From the NCBI GenBank assembly GCA_030068145.1, contig JAPJBO010000732.1, forward strand, positions 1-64,000: DNA of 64,000 nt, written 5' to 3'. This DNA is from Diplonema papillatum (Eukaryota > Euglenozoa > Diplonemea > Diplonemida > Diplonemidae). The position numbers were made by a program, and so were the translations under genes. Under the pieces are notes generated by a model that worked only from the letters and a program-made list of their open reading frames with translations, was not told the DNA's origin and ran no database searches. Positions 10,201 to 19,481 of this stretch are shown in pieces (positions within the stretch are counted from its first letter, which is position 1; each line of letters starts with the position of its first letter).

Positions 10201-10771
10201 TAAACCCAGAGAAACGGGTACTCTGCTCAGGAGGAGGATTGCCGGGTGGGATTGGACCCTATTTCGGCCTCAGAATAAGGGTTGGTGGGAACAAGCCGCA
10301 TGCTTCACACGTACGGCATCATGCCTTGCCAGAATCTGATCTGCCCTAACCCTCATAATCAAGACCGATGCTCTTTTTTGTGCTGTTATCCAATGGACAT
10401 GGCACTCCGCGTGCGAAGAGATACAGCGAAGCCGGCGATGCAGATTATCGCCACAGACCGACCGAAGGTCAGAAAACTGCGAGCAGAACCACCTAAGAGT
10501 TTGCGGCGTCCCCTAACTTAAAGTAGCGAACCAAGACGACTGCAGAAAGCGCCGCTCGGATACCCCCTTGGTTCGTGGGGTTTCCGCTCTTTCCCGCCGG
10601 GAGGCGACAGTAACTCCAGCTTCCCCTTGTGACTTGCCATCGTGCGCTGACGCAGTGGCTGGTCGAAGTCGCTCACAACACTTTAACACAACCCAACGCA
10701 GGCGGAATGAACAGAAGGGGAAGCGACCAGCTGACAACGGCGACGGATCGGCGAAGCGACAAAAACGCTGA
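4203..10771 (+). CDS. IK: RED/IK spliceosomal protein (five exons, 642 residues)
   Basis: Exons 4203-5154, 6235-6885, 9185-9374, 9993-10058 and 10702-10771 join without a stop. RED is a B-complex spliceosome component that partners SMU1 in the nucleus. Family landmarks, in order: ASDFKEMLKTP (human NEDFRKLLMTP), YRNRAAERAKGLNPDY (YRDRAKERRDGVNKDY), KFLGGDLKHTHLVKG near residue 193 (human KFLGGDMEHTHLVKG), TLGRSVYEA, and a C-terminal DDEYAECFPGTW (human SNSYAECYPATM). The tail is basic. Residues 30-90 are a Gly/Ala/Lys low-complexity insertion. The long RE/RD repeat of the animal protein is missing; an acidic linker stands in its place. Donors are GTGTGC (twice), GTCTGC and GTGTGG. Introns 1 and 2 have swollen with an rRNA fragment and a transposon. 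The last two small exons rest on phase and C-terminal resemblance and are less certain than exons 1-3. Confidence 0.88.
5482..5791 (+). pseudogene. Large-subunit rRNA fragment inside RED intron 1
   Basis: Contiguous resemblance to LSU (25S/28S) rRNA domain II, from GGACCAAGGAGTCTAACACG through GACCCGAAAGATGGTGAACT and GGGTATAGGGGCGAAAG to AGTTTCCCTCAGGATAGCTG. It is about 310 bases long, in sense orientation with the gene, and lacks about ten bases normally found after GGGGCGAAAG. It begins and ends inside the domain, so it is not a functional rRNA gene. Such a piece could arise from rDNA or from rRNA copied into DNA. Confidence 0.93.
5797..6016 (+). repeat. ~97-bp tandem repeat, just over two copies, RED intron 1
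   Basis: Two units start at about 5797 and 5892, with a third broken off at about 6016. Each reads AACGTTGGCAGCG, then CCTGAACGCGTACGCTGCC, then TGTCGGGTGGGCT, and ends in GTCGTCGGGAAAAAAA. A short related piece sits near 15768-15810 in gene A intron 3. Confidence 0.85.
6133..6208 (+). repeat. 19-bp minisatellite, four copies, RED intron 1
   Basis: Four uninterrupted copies of GGATACCTGCTCACTCGCC, ending 26 bases before RED exon 2. Confidence 0.95.
6950..8726 (+). mobile_element. hAT-type DNA transposon, decayed, in RED intron 2
   Basis: Both outer ends read CAGGGT inwards, the usual hAT type. Inside lie ~140-bp inverted repeats (about 7034-7174 and 8502-8640, starting CTCCTGCATGGCTGGCAGG), each capped by a long G-run/C-run pair. 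The interior encodes a hAT-like transposase in two frames: 7129-7767 (with ATCSDSGSNLAG, the catalytic-domain DN-type block) and about 7765-8508 (with SIRWLPKTFRLWEKA, the RW block of the C-terminal half). A single frame change near 7770 separates them. No ATG opens the first part and no N-terminal BED zinc finger is seen. No clean 8-bp target duplication is visible; AACATGAA at 6924 and AACACGAA after 8726 are the closest. It is an inactive copy. Confidence 0.8.
8759..8925 (+). repeat. Dispersed repeat family 2 (~150 bp), RED intron 2 copy
   Basis: The core has GATGATGGTCCGCCTTATGT, GTCCGTGGCTTAAAGGACCG and CCATTCCAAGCACGTTCTTG, followed by a C-run and an A-run. Close copies are at 23990-24118 and 24400-24500, with more distant ones near 50890-50945 and 51430-51515. 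Confidence 0.75.
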
Positions 10772-11605
10772 GAACGACGAGAAGTAAAACGGATCTCGGT
10801 ATGGGTCTGTTCCGTCAGGCGACTCCGCGGCGTGGGACATACTCCTGCCCATCCCTGGCTTTGTGACACCAGTACGCAGATGAGTTGTTGCACACTCATC
10901 ATCGTACGACTTCCATGGCTACCGTCCTGCTGTAAACGATGAATCGACACCGCTTGTGAGATCTGATGGAGCAACCTGAAGTCAGCCAGCTCTTGGTTCA
11001 TCCCGCGTTGCCGTGTCTGGCTTGCCAGAGGTCCAATTAGAACCGGGAAGGTTCGACGACGTAACCCAAAGCTCATGCCGAGGCTCTGCCATCTTTAGAA
11101 AGCAAGTTCAAGAGAGATATCTTCTGAAGCTCTTGCTGTGGCGCCTTCTAACTGCCGGTTCTCTCCTCGTTGTCGGTCCTGTTTGGGCCAGGACTAGAAA
11201 CGAGAGTATCTCGCACCCTCTGAAGCACTTTGCGTTTCGGCAATCCCTAGCTCACGTTGCCCCCCTTCCATCTCATCGATCCTTTGCATTCCCTTTTAGG
11301 GTCCCGGCGGTTTGGCGACACATTTTGCAGGCGTTTTATGAACCCACACCGGTGTGGATCAAACTTTCCTGGGGTCTCCGAATGTTTTTGGGTTCCCTGT
11401 GTGGTTTGTGTCCCAGTCGGGCTGTTTTTCGTGGCTGCGGTTTGGGGTTTTGATGTTTTTCTCAGTTTGTCGCTAGGCAAGAAACCCTCGAACGCGATTC
11501 TAGTCCCTTGGATGGGTTCGACGTGAATTATTCCTTCGTTCTTACAGTCTACGAAGGCGCAGACCCTTCCCCTGGGTGGACAGTTTGACACTTAGGGGGG
11601 GAAGG
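10772..11605. other. Intergenic, between RED and the HD-domain gene
   Basis: No gene recognised. A CTTACAG at about 11541-11547 lies some 60 bases before the next start codon and could be the acceptor of a 5' UTR intron or of a trans-spliced leader. Confidence 0.45.
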
Positions 11606-12379
11606 ATGCACCACCCAAGTGATGCGTGCGACCGAGTCCAGCGGCAGTGCGAGGAAGAGTTCGCGGCGTGGCCTGCGGTGGTCAAGGCAGCCGGCCTGCT
11701 GAGGAGCGCGCTCGGCGAGAAAGGGGACGGCAGCCACGGCCTGGAACACGCGCTGATCGTGGCCCGCCACGCGAAACGTGCCCTCGAAAGCGAGACCGAC
11801 GGCCCGGTTGACAACAGCGGGGAAGACGTGCTGCTGGCGGCGCTGCTGCACGACGCGGACGACGTGAAGCTCTTCGGCGCTGGATCCACCAACGTGGCGA
11901 TGATCCTCTCGGCCCTGAGCTGCCCGCCGCCCCGCCGGCAGGCCATCGAGGACATGATCTCCCTGGTGTCCACCCGCAACAACCACAATCGCACTGTGCC
12001 TGAGGGTGACAAGTGGAAGCTGGTCCCGAGGGACTGCGACCGGCTCGAGGCGGTGGGGCGGCGGGGGCTCGTCCGGTGCTACCAGTACAACAAAGAGGTG
12101 GGCGCGCCCGTGTTCACCGAGCGCACGCCCCGGGCGGCAACGGAGGAGGAGCTCTTCGCGATCGCGACGCCGGAGAGGTTCGCGGCCTACAACGGCGGGT
12201 CGGACTCGATGGTCGACCACTGCTACGACAAGCTGCTGCACGTGTGCACGCCGGCGTCGGGCAACGAGCACCTGGCGCAGCGCTTCGATGAAGAACGGCA
12301 AGCCGTCATCGACTTCTGCTTGGAGTTCGGCAGAACCGGGAAGGTTGACACGGCCGCGCTTGAGGAGGCTGTTATGTAG
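11606..12379 (+). CDS. HD-domain phosphohydrolase (single exon, 257 residues)
   Basis: The protein has the HD-superfamily metal ligands: H44 and H48 in SHGLEHALIVARHAKRA and the H82-D83 pair in LLAALLHDADD, followed by helices with an Arg/Asn/His-rich stretch (STRNNHNR). This order resembles the YedJ-like branch of HD phosphohydrolases, which use metal to cleave phosphoester bonds; the substrate cannot be read from sequence. ATG 11606 is the first ATG in frame; the frame stays open some 30 bases upstream, but only with non-ATG codons. The domain fills nearly the whole protein, with no signal peptide or membrane segment, so a soluble intracellular enzyme is likely. No introns are needed. Confidence 0.85.
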   Translation: MHHPSDACDRVQRQCEEEFAAWPAVVKAAGLLRSALGEKGDGSHGLEHALIVARHAKRALESETDGPVDNSGEDVLLAALLHDADDVKLFGAGSTNVAMILSALSCPPPRRQAIEDMISLVSTRNNHNRTVPEGDKWKLVPRDCDRLEAVGRRGLVRCYQYNKEVGAPVFTERTPRAATEEELFAIATPERFAAYNGGSDSMVDHCYDKLLHVCTPASGNEHLAQRFDEERQAVIDFCLEFGRTGKVDTAALEEAVM

Positions 12380-13462
12380 CCGGAGTTAGTCGGCGTGGGT
12401 TGGAGGATAGCGTCCGGTGTCTTCGGTGTCTCCTGGTGTCTTGATCCGAGTCTGTCCACATCGCTCTCCTGGAACTGCATCGCATCGCTTGCCGCTGTCG
12501 ACGGGAATGCGAGACTATTGCCACTTCTTTGCAATCGACCTCAAACTTTCACGGCGCGGCTACCGGGTGCATCTCCCGGATCTGCAATGGAATTGTGGCA
12601 ACGCGACTCGGTGCGCAAAACAGGTGACCGTGCAGGCCACCCTCAAACTTGCACAGGGGGATATCGCCAGTGATCAGGGGGATGGGCCGGCTCCAAAACC
12701 TACCTCTGACACCGCGGTGACCGGAGGGCTGCGGTGCGGCCGACCGCCGAAGGAAATGAAGCCGGCGGTCAGTTCAAAAAAAGGACCATGGCACAACGCG
12801 TCGGGTGGAGTGTGTACACACATGCCTACATGCTATGCATGCGGCCCGGAAAGCGGAACCAAAACTCGACCTGGAAACGGCCAGTTTGACCTCATCCTCA
12901 TCATCGTTGACACTCCAACGGACGGCACGACGTCATAAAGTAACACTAACCCGTGGACAGTGCTTGCCTGCCTTCACGGCACCTGCATTTTACAGCACTC
13001 AAGGCCATGCATACTCTGAGTAGCCGTGGAGGATGATCCTGAGCAGCCAAGTAAATGTCGATCATTCAAAAACAAAAGCCGCATGCGGCGAAAAAGCCCG
13101 TTGTTCTTCAACGACGTCTCAATGTCGCCCAAACGTTGCCATTGCGATCCAACGCCGCGCACCTATTCTTCCCCTTCCTTCGTGAGATCATGATTGACTC
13201 ATTTGCTACGCGGAAGCTTACTCAGCAAGTAGACGCGCCTTGCAATCTGCAGAAGGAGGAGTGAAACATAGCATCCTCTCGGTAGGTGCGGAATCATAAA
13301 TGCATGCGGTGCGGGACGTAGTGTCTACGAAGGAGAAAACTTGCTGCTTCAGGTACAGTAAACCACCTTGTCGGCCTAATCGTGGAAACTGATACTCTCG
13401 CTTCCATCTTGCCCTAATCCTCAACTAACAAAGTAGCGGGGGAGAAAGAAGCAGCACAAACC
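12380..13462. other. Intergenic, upstream of gene A
   Basis: No gene recognised. At about 12470-12690 lies a sequence (GAACTGCATCGCATCGCTTG, then CCTCAAACTTTCACGG, then GGGGGATGGGCCGGCT) whose relative occurs near 22640-22800, so it is a dispersed repeat of low identity. The rest is unassigned. Confidence 0.45.
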
Positions 13463-13536
13463 ATGTTGGCCCTCGTCAGCGCTGCGGCGGTCCTTAGTCA
13501 GCTGGCCAGTATGTCTTACACGTGGGGTTTGGGTCA

Positions 13537-13568
<32 letters not shown>

Positions 13569-16500
13569 AGGTTGTAGATTTCTCATGTTATATGCCATCC
13601 ATCTGTTACAAACATCAACAATGTCCTGCCGCGAACGGGGGATGCATCTAGTCTCACGTGATTTCGTCACGTGATTCTCTCCTTCGCCTAAGCCCCACCA
13701 CCACACAGACCAGTTTACGCGGGCTGAGTTCAATGGCACCGCTGGCACTAGTGCAGCTGGACAGTACTACCTGGGCACCGGCAAGTACGTGAAGGTGAAC
13801 AGCCTCGACGTTGAGGCCTCTTGCACGACGAACAGCGTGCAGGTCACGTTTGCGGAGATGTCGTCCGAGTTCACGTGCTCCGTCGAGAACTGCCAAACCG
13901 CGAAGACGTGGACCGACAGCAAAGGCAACCTGGTCTCGTGCATCAAGGGCAAGATGGGCGCGGAGGAGCAGCTGGCAGGCACCGACGACAACTTCTGCGT
14001 CGCGATCATCGGTGACGCCGCCACACTCACTACCAACGCCGTCGCCGTCACCAGCCCGACCATCACAGCTCCGCAGTACATCAAGGCCTTCGGCAAATCT
14101 ACATTTGCGGTGTGTATCTCATTTTTTCGTAATAACAATTAATTGTAAACACGAAAGAGAACGCTGGCAGCGTGTTTGGGAGAAGATTAGCCTACCGATC
14201 ATATTCACTCGCTATCACTCACTAACAGGCTAGGCACGTACAAACAAACATCGCGCCTATTCTTTTTTGTTCAAGTTGTAGGTAATACTTCTTGAGGCAG
14301 GCTGCCAGTTGCGAAATAGCAAAGGTGTTTGTGTGGTACTCATCAGCATGCCGATGACCAATCATCCGGTAAATGTGCGGTACTGTACCCACACGAAATA
14401 CAGGCAAATCTGGGTTAATCCGGTAAATGTGCTGTACTGTTCCCCTGCCGATCAGCCGGGTTTTGTGACAACATCTTGCCCGGTTGTGTGTCAAGCTGAT
14501 TCCATTGACGCTGGGCAGCACATCCACAACGTACACTGTTAAAATCGGCTGATCTTGTGCGAGTCTGTCGGTAAAAAAAGGCTCGAAATTCAATCAGCCA
14601 GCAAGCTAGGTGAAGGTGCCGACGTTGTGGCACTTGTAGTCGACTCGGAAGTCCTTGTTCGTCGCGGTGTCACCGGTCAGGCACGTCCCGATTTGCCACT
14701 CGGCGAGGGCCTGATCCACTCCACATTGGATGGTGTGGTCAAGAAGGGCCAGCGGCGAGCCCAGCATGCCGCCGTCGCACTGCGTCGATGCACACCAAAA
14801 AAAAATCCGCCATCAGGAGCCCAGCGGAAAAGCAACAGAATGGGCCGCTTGGCTAATGCGCGAGATCCAGTGTAGCTCGAAGACACGATACAAACAAAGC
14901 ATTTCTTTTGGAAACCCACCCCCGATCACCACAAGCACGCACTAAGCTGAAGTTCACAAACACACAAAAGGTCGAAAGACACCAATCTGTACGCCCAAGG
15001 CGAACGAATCGGAGGAGTGTTCAAAACAAAACTCTGCACTCCGAAGACGACTTGACGCTGGCAATCAAACGCACAATTTGCACTGGGGTGTTCCCCTCGC
15101 GTCGGTTCGCGAAAGCCGGGAAGTCAAACACACCTTGCGAGGCTTGAATTGAAACAACCCACCCGTCCACAGTTCTTCGTGCTCTATGACCTTGCGGGGT
15201 GCGCCAGCGTGACGCTGATCTGGAACGCGCGGTATGCTTTCTTGCGTCACACAGGCGGGCACGGGGGTTTGGTTGGTATCCGGAAATTGCCCCGTCTACG
15301 GCTTCCTCAAGCGAGCGGCGACAGGTCCAACAGCCAGCTCCGCTTTCGTGTAACTTGGCTGGTTCCATCGAAGGGGGGAGACGACGCCTGCCGCAGAAGG
15401 CACCGAAGGCTAGCAGCCCGCAGAGGAGACCGACCTCAAGCACGCCGATGTGACAACCGCACGCCTGCTCGATCATAAGCTCGCCGACACGGTCGGAATC
15501 ACGAGAAGACCTAGCACCGCTAACTCCACATGTACTCGATCTTTACGACGCAATGGCAGGTGACTACGTCATTGCGAAAGCTCACCTACGAGAAAGTGCA
15601 TGCGAATCCATGCGGTTCATGTACTCAAAAGAACTAAGTGCCGCAGGAGGCCTGGCGTGGGAATGCTGCACGCGATAAGAAATCCGCTGAAATTGCGGTA
15701 ACGAAGGTTGCCCGGAGGCTTTAGACTGCCGGAATCTCAAGCGAACTTTGACTCTACAAAAAAAAAAAAAAACTGACGGGTAGGCTAGTCTGACATAGTT
15801 GTCGTCGGGAAAAAAAAAAAAAGAGTCAAGCAGCAGATCAGCAGCGAATCTAAGCAACCTTTTCGACTATTTAACAGCAATCAAAAAAGAACGCCGTCAC
15901 AGGCAACTGACTGCGCGATAATCGCCGGAACCACAAAAAAAAATTGATCGTCGTCATCAGGTAGTTCAACAGAATAACATCAACACCTTCTCAACCCTCC
16001 ATTCCATCAGCACTACGCCAAGCGAGACATCCATAGCACCCGCACGGCGTCAAACCTCCCGATCCCAGCGACACCCTAACATCACCACTTTGTCAACCGT
16101 CAGCTCCGTCATTACATGCAGAGTCAAGCAGCAGATCAGCAGCGAAACTAAGCAACCTTTTCGACTATTTAACAGCAATCAAATTAGAACGCCGTCGCAG
16201 GCAACCGACTGCGCGATAATCGCCGGAAACACAAAAAGCGAACGGAAAAGGAAAAGAGAACGGATTGAGAGCAGAACCACCACCCATAGGAAGGATAACA
16301 AGAAACGTCGAAAGACACCAGACTGTACATCAACCCCGGTTGATTGTCGGCAGCACAAAGCAAACCCACGTCGCAGATCGAAGGACCCGGCCGACGGCTT
16401 CTGCGTCACGCAAGCGGACACTCAGGTCCCCAACGACGCCGACGAGATCCCCGACTACTCAAATGCCGCTGCGGCCCTCCCGCGCCACAGCATGATGAAC

Positions 16501-19481
16501 TTCGTTGCGGACACGAAGTACCTTCCGATGACAACAGGCACCGGCCCTGCAGTATGCCATATCTCTCGGCTCTACCGGTTCAGCCCAGAATCAGGGTTAT
16601 ATTCGGCATTCGATGCGTTTTGTTTGCCAGTGCTTGAGAGGCGGAATTATACTTTGGCGGTGATGAGGAAAAACACGGTTGCACAGGATAAAGTTGCTCG
16701 AAGCCAACGAAAAAAAAGTCAATAGGACTTCACCTCAGAGAGGTTCATACCTTGTAACCTCGAAGAGAATAATCTTTTAGTTGAGTTCATGATTTGTATC
16801 GCCATTGATCAGTTGGTGGTTCAGCCGCTGCTTCGTTCATTTGTGCAAGCCCACTCCGGAAATGTTCAGATTGACAGCGCTGGAGACTGTCCAAAAAGGC
16901 AAGCTTGCATCTCACGCAACCTAGGTTAAACTGAACCCGACACTTTTCACACTCAGAACCGCGGCACGAACATGTGGACCCTCGACTTGGGCGCTGCACC
17001 GATGGTTCAGCTGAGCTGCCTTGGAGTCTACCTCACCTCCATGGACGCCACGTCGTGCCCGGACGTTAGAGAGGGAACCGATCTCGCGAGCGTATGTCCC
17101 CCTGTTTTTAGTACCAACAATCTTGTTGCCCCTTCCATGTATTGTGCAGGCTACATAGACGTAGGCTAGGCAGCGTGTTTTGGTGGTTGATCCGATTTCC
17201 TTACCTGAAAATGTCACAGGGTAAACACGTGGGAAAACGATCAACCGGCACGCACAAACAAAACGAAGCGTCTATACGTTCGCAGATCTTAGAACAGCGC
17301 CAGCTTCTCGAAAAAGCTGCCAGACAAATAGTAGAAGGGATCACAACAAAGCGTACACAAATCCCAAGAAAACACCTGTTGCTATTTTCTCTGACCATTC
17401 AACAGCGTCGCATAACCCAGTGGAGGGAAATGAAAGGATAATTACCTGTCCAAGCGGACCGATTGCACTCCCAAAATCTTTGTATTGATTGGTTGTTTCT
17501 CGACTCTGGCCGACAGTGTTTCCAATGAAAATACCAAAAATGTTTGCATTGAGTAGTCGTATTGCGACTCAGGCCGAAGTGGTTTCCAAATGAAAACACA
17601 CGGCACGGCGAACGCCTGCTGCCTGAGAATTGGCGAGCCTCCTCCCCTCTTTTCCAACCAACCGACTCCAACGCAGCCTTCGGTGGCGGTTTACCTGATG
17701 GACACCTTCGACTGCAACGCCTTCACCGACCCGAGGCAGGGCCAGGAGATCCTGCCCGTCGGACTGCTGGGCAACACAGAGGCGGACCGCCAGGTGTTCG
17801 CGTCGTGCTGCGCGCTGGACAGCCTGAATTCGTGCAACAGCAAGCTGCTCGCGAACGGGGAGAACGCGTGCACTTGGGCCAACTCCCGGTCGACGTGCTA
17901 CCCGCTTTACTCTTCGACGACGATCGACCTCACCGGCATGGTCGGGCTGAAGGACACGGTCACGTTCCAGTCCGCGCACATGTACCGGCCGCTGTCCACG
18001 AACGTCGCGGACGAAACCCTGACCAGGGACTACTACGACGGCTCCGCCACCCGCCGGTGGAACCTCGTCGTCGCCAACAACTTCGCCACCCCCGGGTGCG
18101 ATCTGTTCGCCTCGACGTCGTTCATCAGCTCGGCCACTGGCGGCCTCTGCGAGCCGTCCTCGAGGGTACGCTCCCTTTCTTTTCCTTTCGTATTCACAGC
18201 CAAGTTTCACGTGTTGGCCTAGGGGCAGGAGGCGAGTCGTTGCCAGGCCTCACGAAGTGCGCTAAAATATGATGAGAGCAGTGTGTATGCATGCATGTAC
18301 GTTGATACGTGTACACATACCAAATATGAGTCCCCTTGTACCCTGAGCTCTCGATCCAACTACAAGCCTTTTAGCAGCAGCAGCATTACTATACGCTCTG
18401 TTTGCTGCAGGGCGCTGGTACCAGGACTTACTCCACTTGAGTCCATTGACAAGCTCATATATCATCCATTGCTTCAACGTGCACGACACGTCGTTTCATC
18501 CCCGTTCACCTCCACAGCGCGTATGCGACGCCGCCGAAGCGACGTGCGGCCAGACGCTTATCGACGAAACAACACCGATCTACTGGGATGCCGGCCGCGC
18601 CAGGACCAGCCCGGCGGCTGCTCTTGAAGTCATCGCCGAAGACAAGTTCAAGACGTGCAACTGTCTGAAGCAGCGTGAGGTATTCTTTTTGTAGCTCTTT
18701 TAGGCTCATTTGGCGGCGTATCGTGGTATCTATCAAACAGAGACTGGACACTTGCGCACCAACAACGCAGGAATACCAAGGAACACTCAGGACCATGTAC
18801 TGCACGTGGAGGGTCCGAGATCACATTCCAAACGGATGTGGGACTAAGTGCGTTGCTCAGGGTACACACGTCTGGTTGTCTAAAAACACTACCACTAATT
18901 GATCCTGCTACTGTTCGGCTACCCGGCTTTTTTTCGGTGGGTGTCAGTTGTTATTATTCGACCCCCCCCCCCCTTTAGTGTGTTTTGTCAGGTCCTTCGA
19001 CTGGACTCAGTATCGGTCGCAAGAACCCCGGATACGACTTAGTCACGTCGAGCCTGCCTCCCGCCCTTACATGTTGCTTGAAACCCATGCCCTGACCCAG
19101 GACCCCCGGGGGAAGCTTGTGACACGTGCTCCAGCTTGCGACACGTGCTCCAACTTGCGACAGTGCAGGTCCAGGAATGGAAGCTTGAAGCGCCTCTTCA
19201 TTGCGGACTTCTTAGTCGGCAACAGGCAACAAAGACACGCACACAACGAATATGCACTGCAATGGTCACCCGGAGACTTTAAGACCCCGGATCCTCAAGC
19301 GAACTTTCACTCTAAAAAACAGGTCTGCTACAGGAAGAACGGCTGCGTGTCGACGAAGAAGTACCAGCTCATCCTCATGAACTGCCTGGACCAAGGCTGC
19401 GGCAACTACTGCAACAGTGCGGGAGCCCTGCAGCTCAGCCTGGTGTCAGTGCTCCTCGTGATCGCGGCGACGTTGTTCTAA
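13463..19481 (+). CDS. Gene A: secreted cysteine-rich surface protein (eight exons, 541 residues)
   Basis: Exons 13463-13508, 13709-14109, 15173-15231, 16377-16551, 16957-17091, 17677-18165, 18518-18679 and 19323-19481 join in phase to a TAA. The protein starts with a signal peptide (MLALVSAAAVLSQLA) and ends in a hydrophobic tail (ALQLSLVSVLLVIAATLF) after a small-residue stretch, the pattern of a GPI-anchor signal. Many paired cysteines lie between, and a conserved C-terminal block has TCNCLKQ and CYRKNGCVSTK, then NCLDQGC. I recognise no known domain. Genes B (29504) and C (36330) are paralogues: the shared segment DGFC...LPRHS...FVA(D/E)T(K/R)Y confirmed exon 4, and WNA(R)SKDPADGFC against TSSVTNPEDGFC confirmed the small exon 3. 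It probably acts at the cell surface; the function is unknown. Exons 2, 6, 7 and 8 are the surest. Confidence 0.8.
13538..13567 (+). repeat. Run of 30 G in gene A intron 1
   Basis: An unbroken G tract between the first donor and exon 2. Similar long C or G tracts occur at 6941-7035, 8640-8668, 18961-18973 and elsewhere; tract lengths in an assembly are unreliable and any of them could form quadruplex structure. Confidence 0.9.
14260..14420 (+). repeat. Decayed copy of dispersed repeat family 1, gene A intron 2
   Basis: Pieces such as GGCTGCCAGTTGCGAAATAG, GGTAAATGTGCGGTACTGTA and CACACGAAATACAGGCAAAT match family 1 in order. The GGTAAATGTGC segment has been duplicated inside the copy. Confidence 0.6.
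14606..14779 (-). CDS. Possible terminal exon of an antisense gene within gene A intron 2
   Basis: On the minus strand GACGCAG is followed by 57 codons and TAG. The peptide holds four well-spaced cysteines (CDGGMLGSPLALLDHTIQC, then GTCLTGD, then DYKCHN). The first-base acceptor, in-phase stop and composition look like a real last exon of a secreted protein, but I find no upstream exons on this strand, and the opposite strand is also open here. A chance open stretch is a serious alternative. Confidence 0.25.
   Translation of the reverse strand, partial: CDGGMLGSPLALLDHTIQCGVDQALAEWQIGTCLTGDTATNKDFRVDYKCHNVGTFT
15821..15946 (+). repeat. ~125-bp direct repeat, first copy, gene A intron 3
   Basis: GAGTCAAGCAGCAGATCAGC through CCTTTTCGACTATTTAACAG to GCGCGATAATCGCCGGAA. 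The second copy lies at 16121-16245, about 300 bases away in the same intron, with roughly 93% identity by eye. Confidence 0.9.
16121..16245 (+). repeat. ~125-bp direct repeat, second copy, gene A intron 3
   Basis: Second copy of the repeat at 15821-15946. It runs on into a segment with CACCAGACTGTACATCAACC and CGGTTGATTGTCGGC that is also found just upstream of the RED start codon (about 4153-4184), and ends at the acceptor of gene A exon 4. Confidence 0.85.
19212..19322 (+). repeat. Intron-end repeat (family 3) directly before gene A exon 8
   Basis: GGCAACAGGCAACAAAGACA, then GGTCACCCGGAGACTTTAAG, then TCAAGCGAACTTTCACTCTA and AAAAAACAG, whose AG is the splice acceptor. The same ordered sequence ends the HUS1 intron (56208-56365). 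Shorter versions occur at 15708-15760 (gene A intron 3) and 24935-24985 (intergenic). Confidence 0.8.

Noticed and set aside
11576-11605. Upstream start for the HD-domain protein
   Set aside because: The upstream codon is GTG, not ATG; eukaryotic initiation at ATG 11606 is far more likely and keeps the whole domain.
15021-15476. Minus-strand frame with a hydrophobic start
   Set aside because: It covers gene A exon 3 in antisense; the + exon joins exons 2 and 4 in phase and aligns with gene B.
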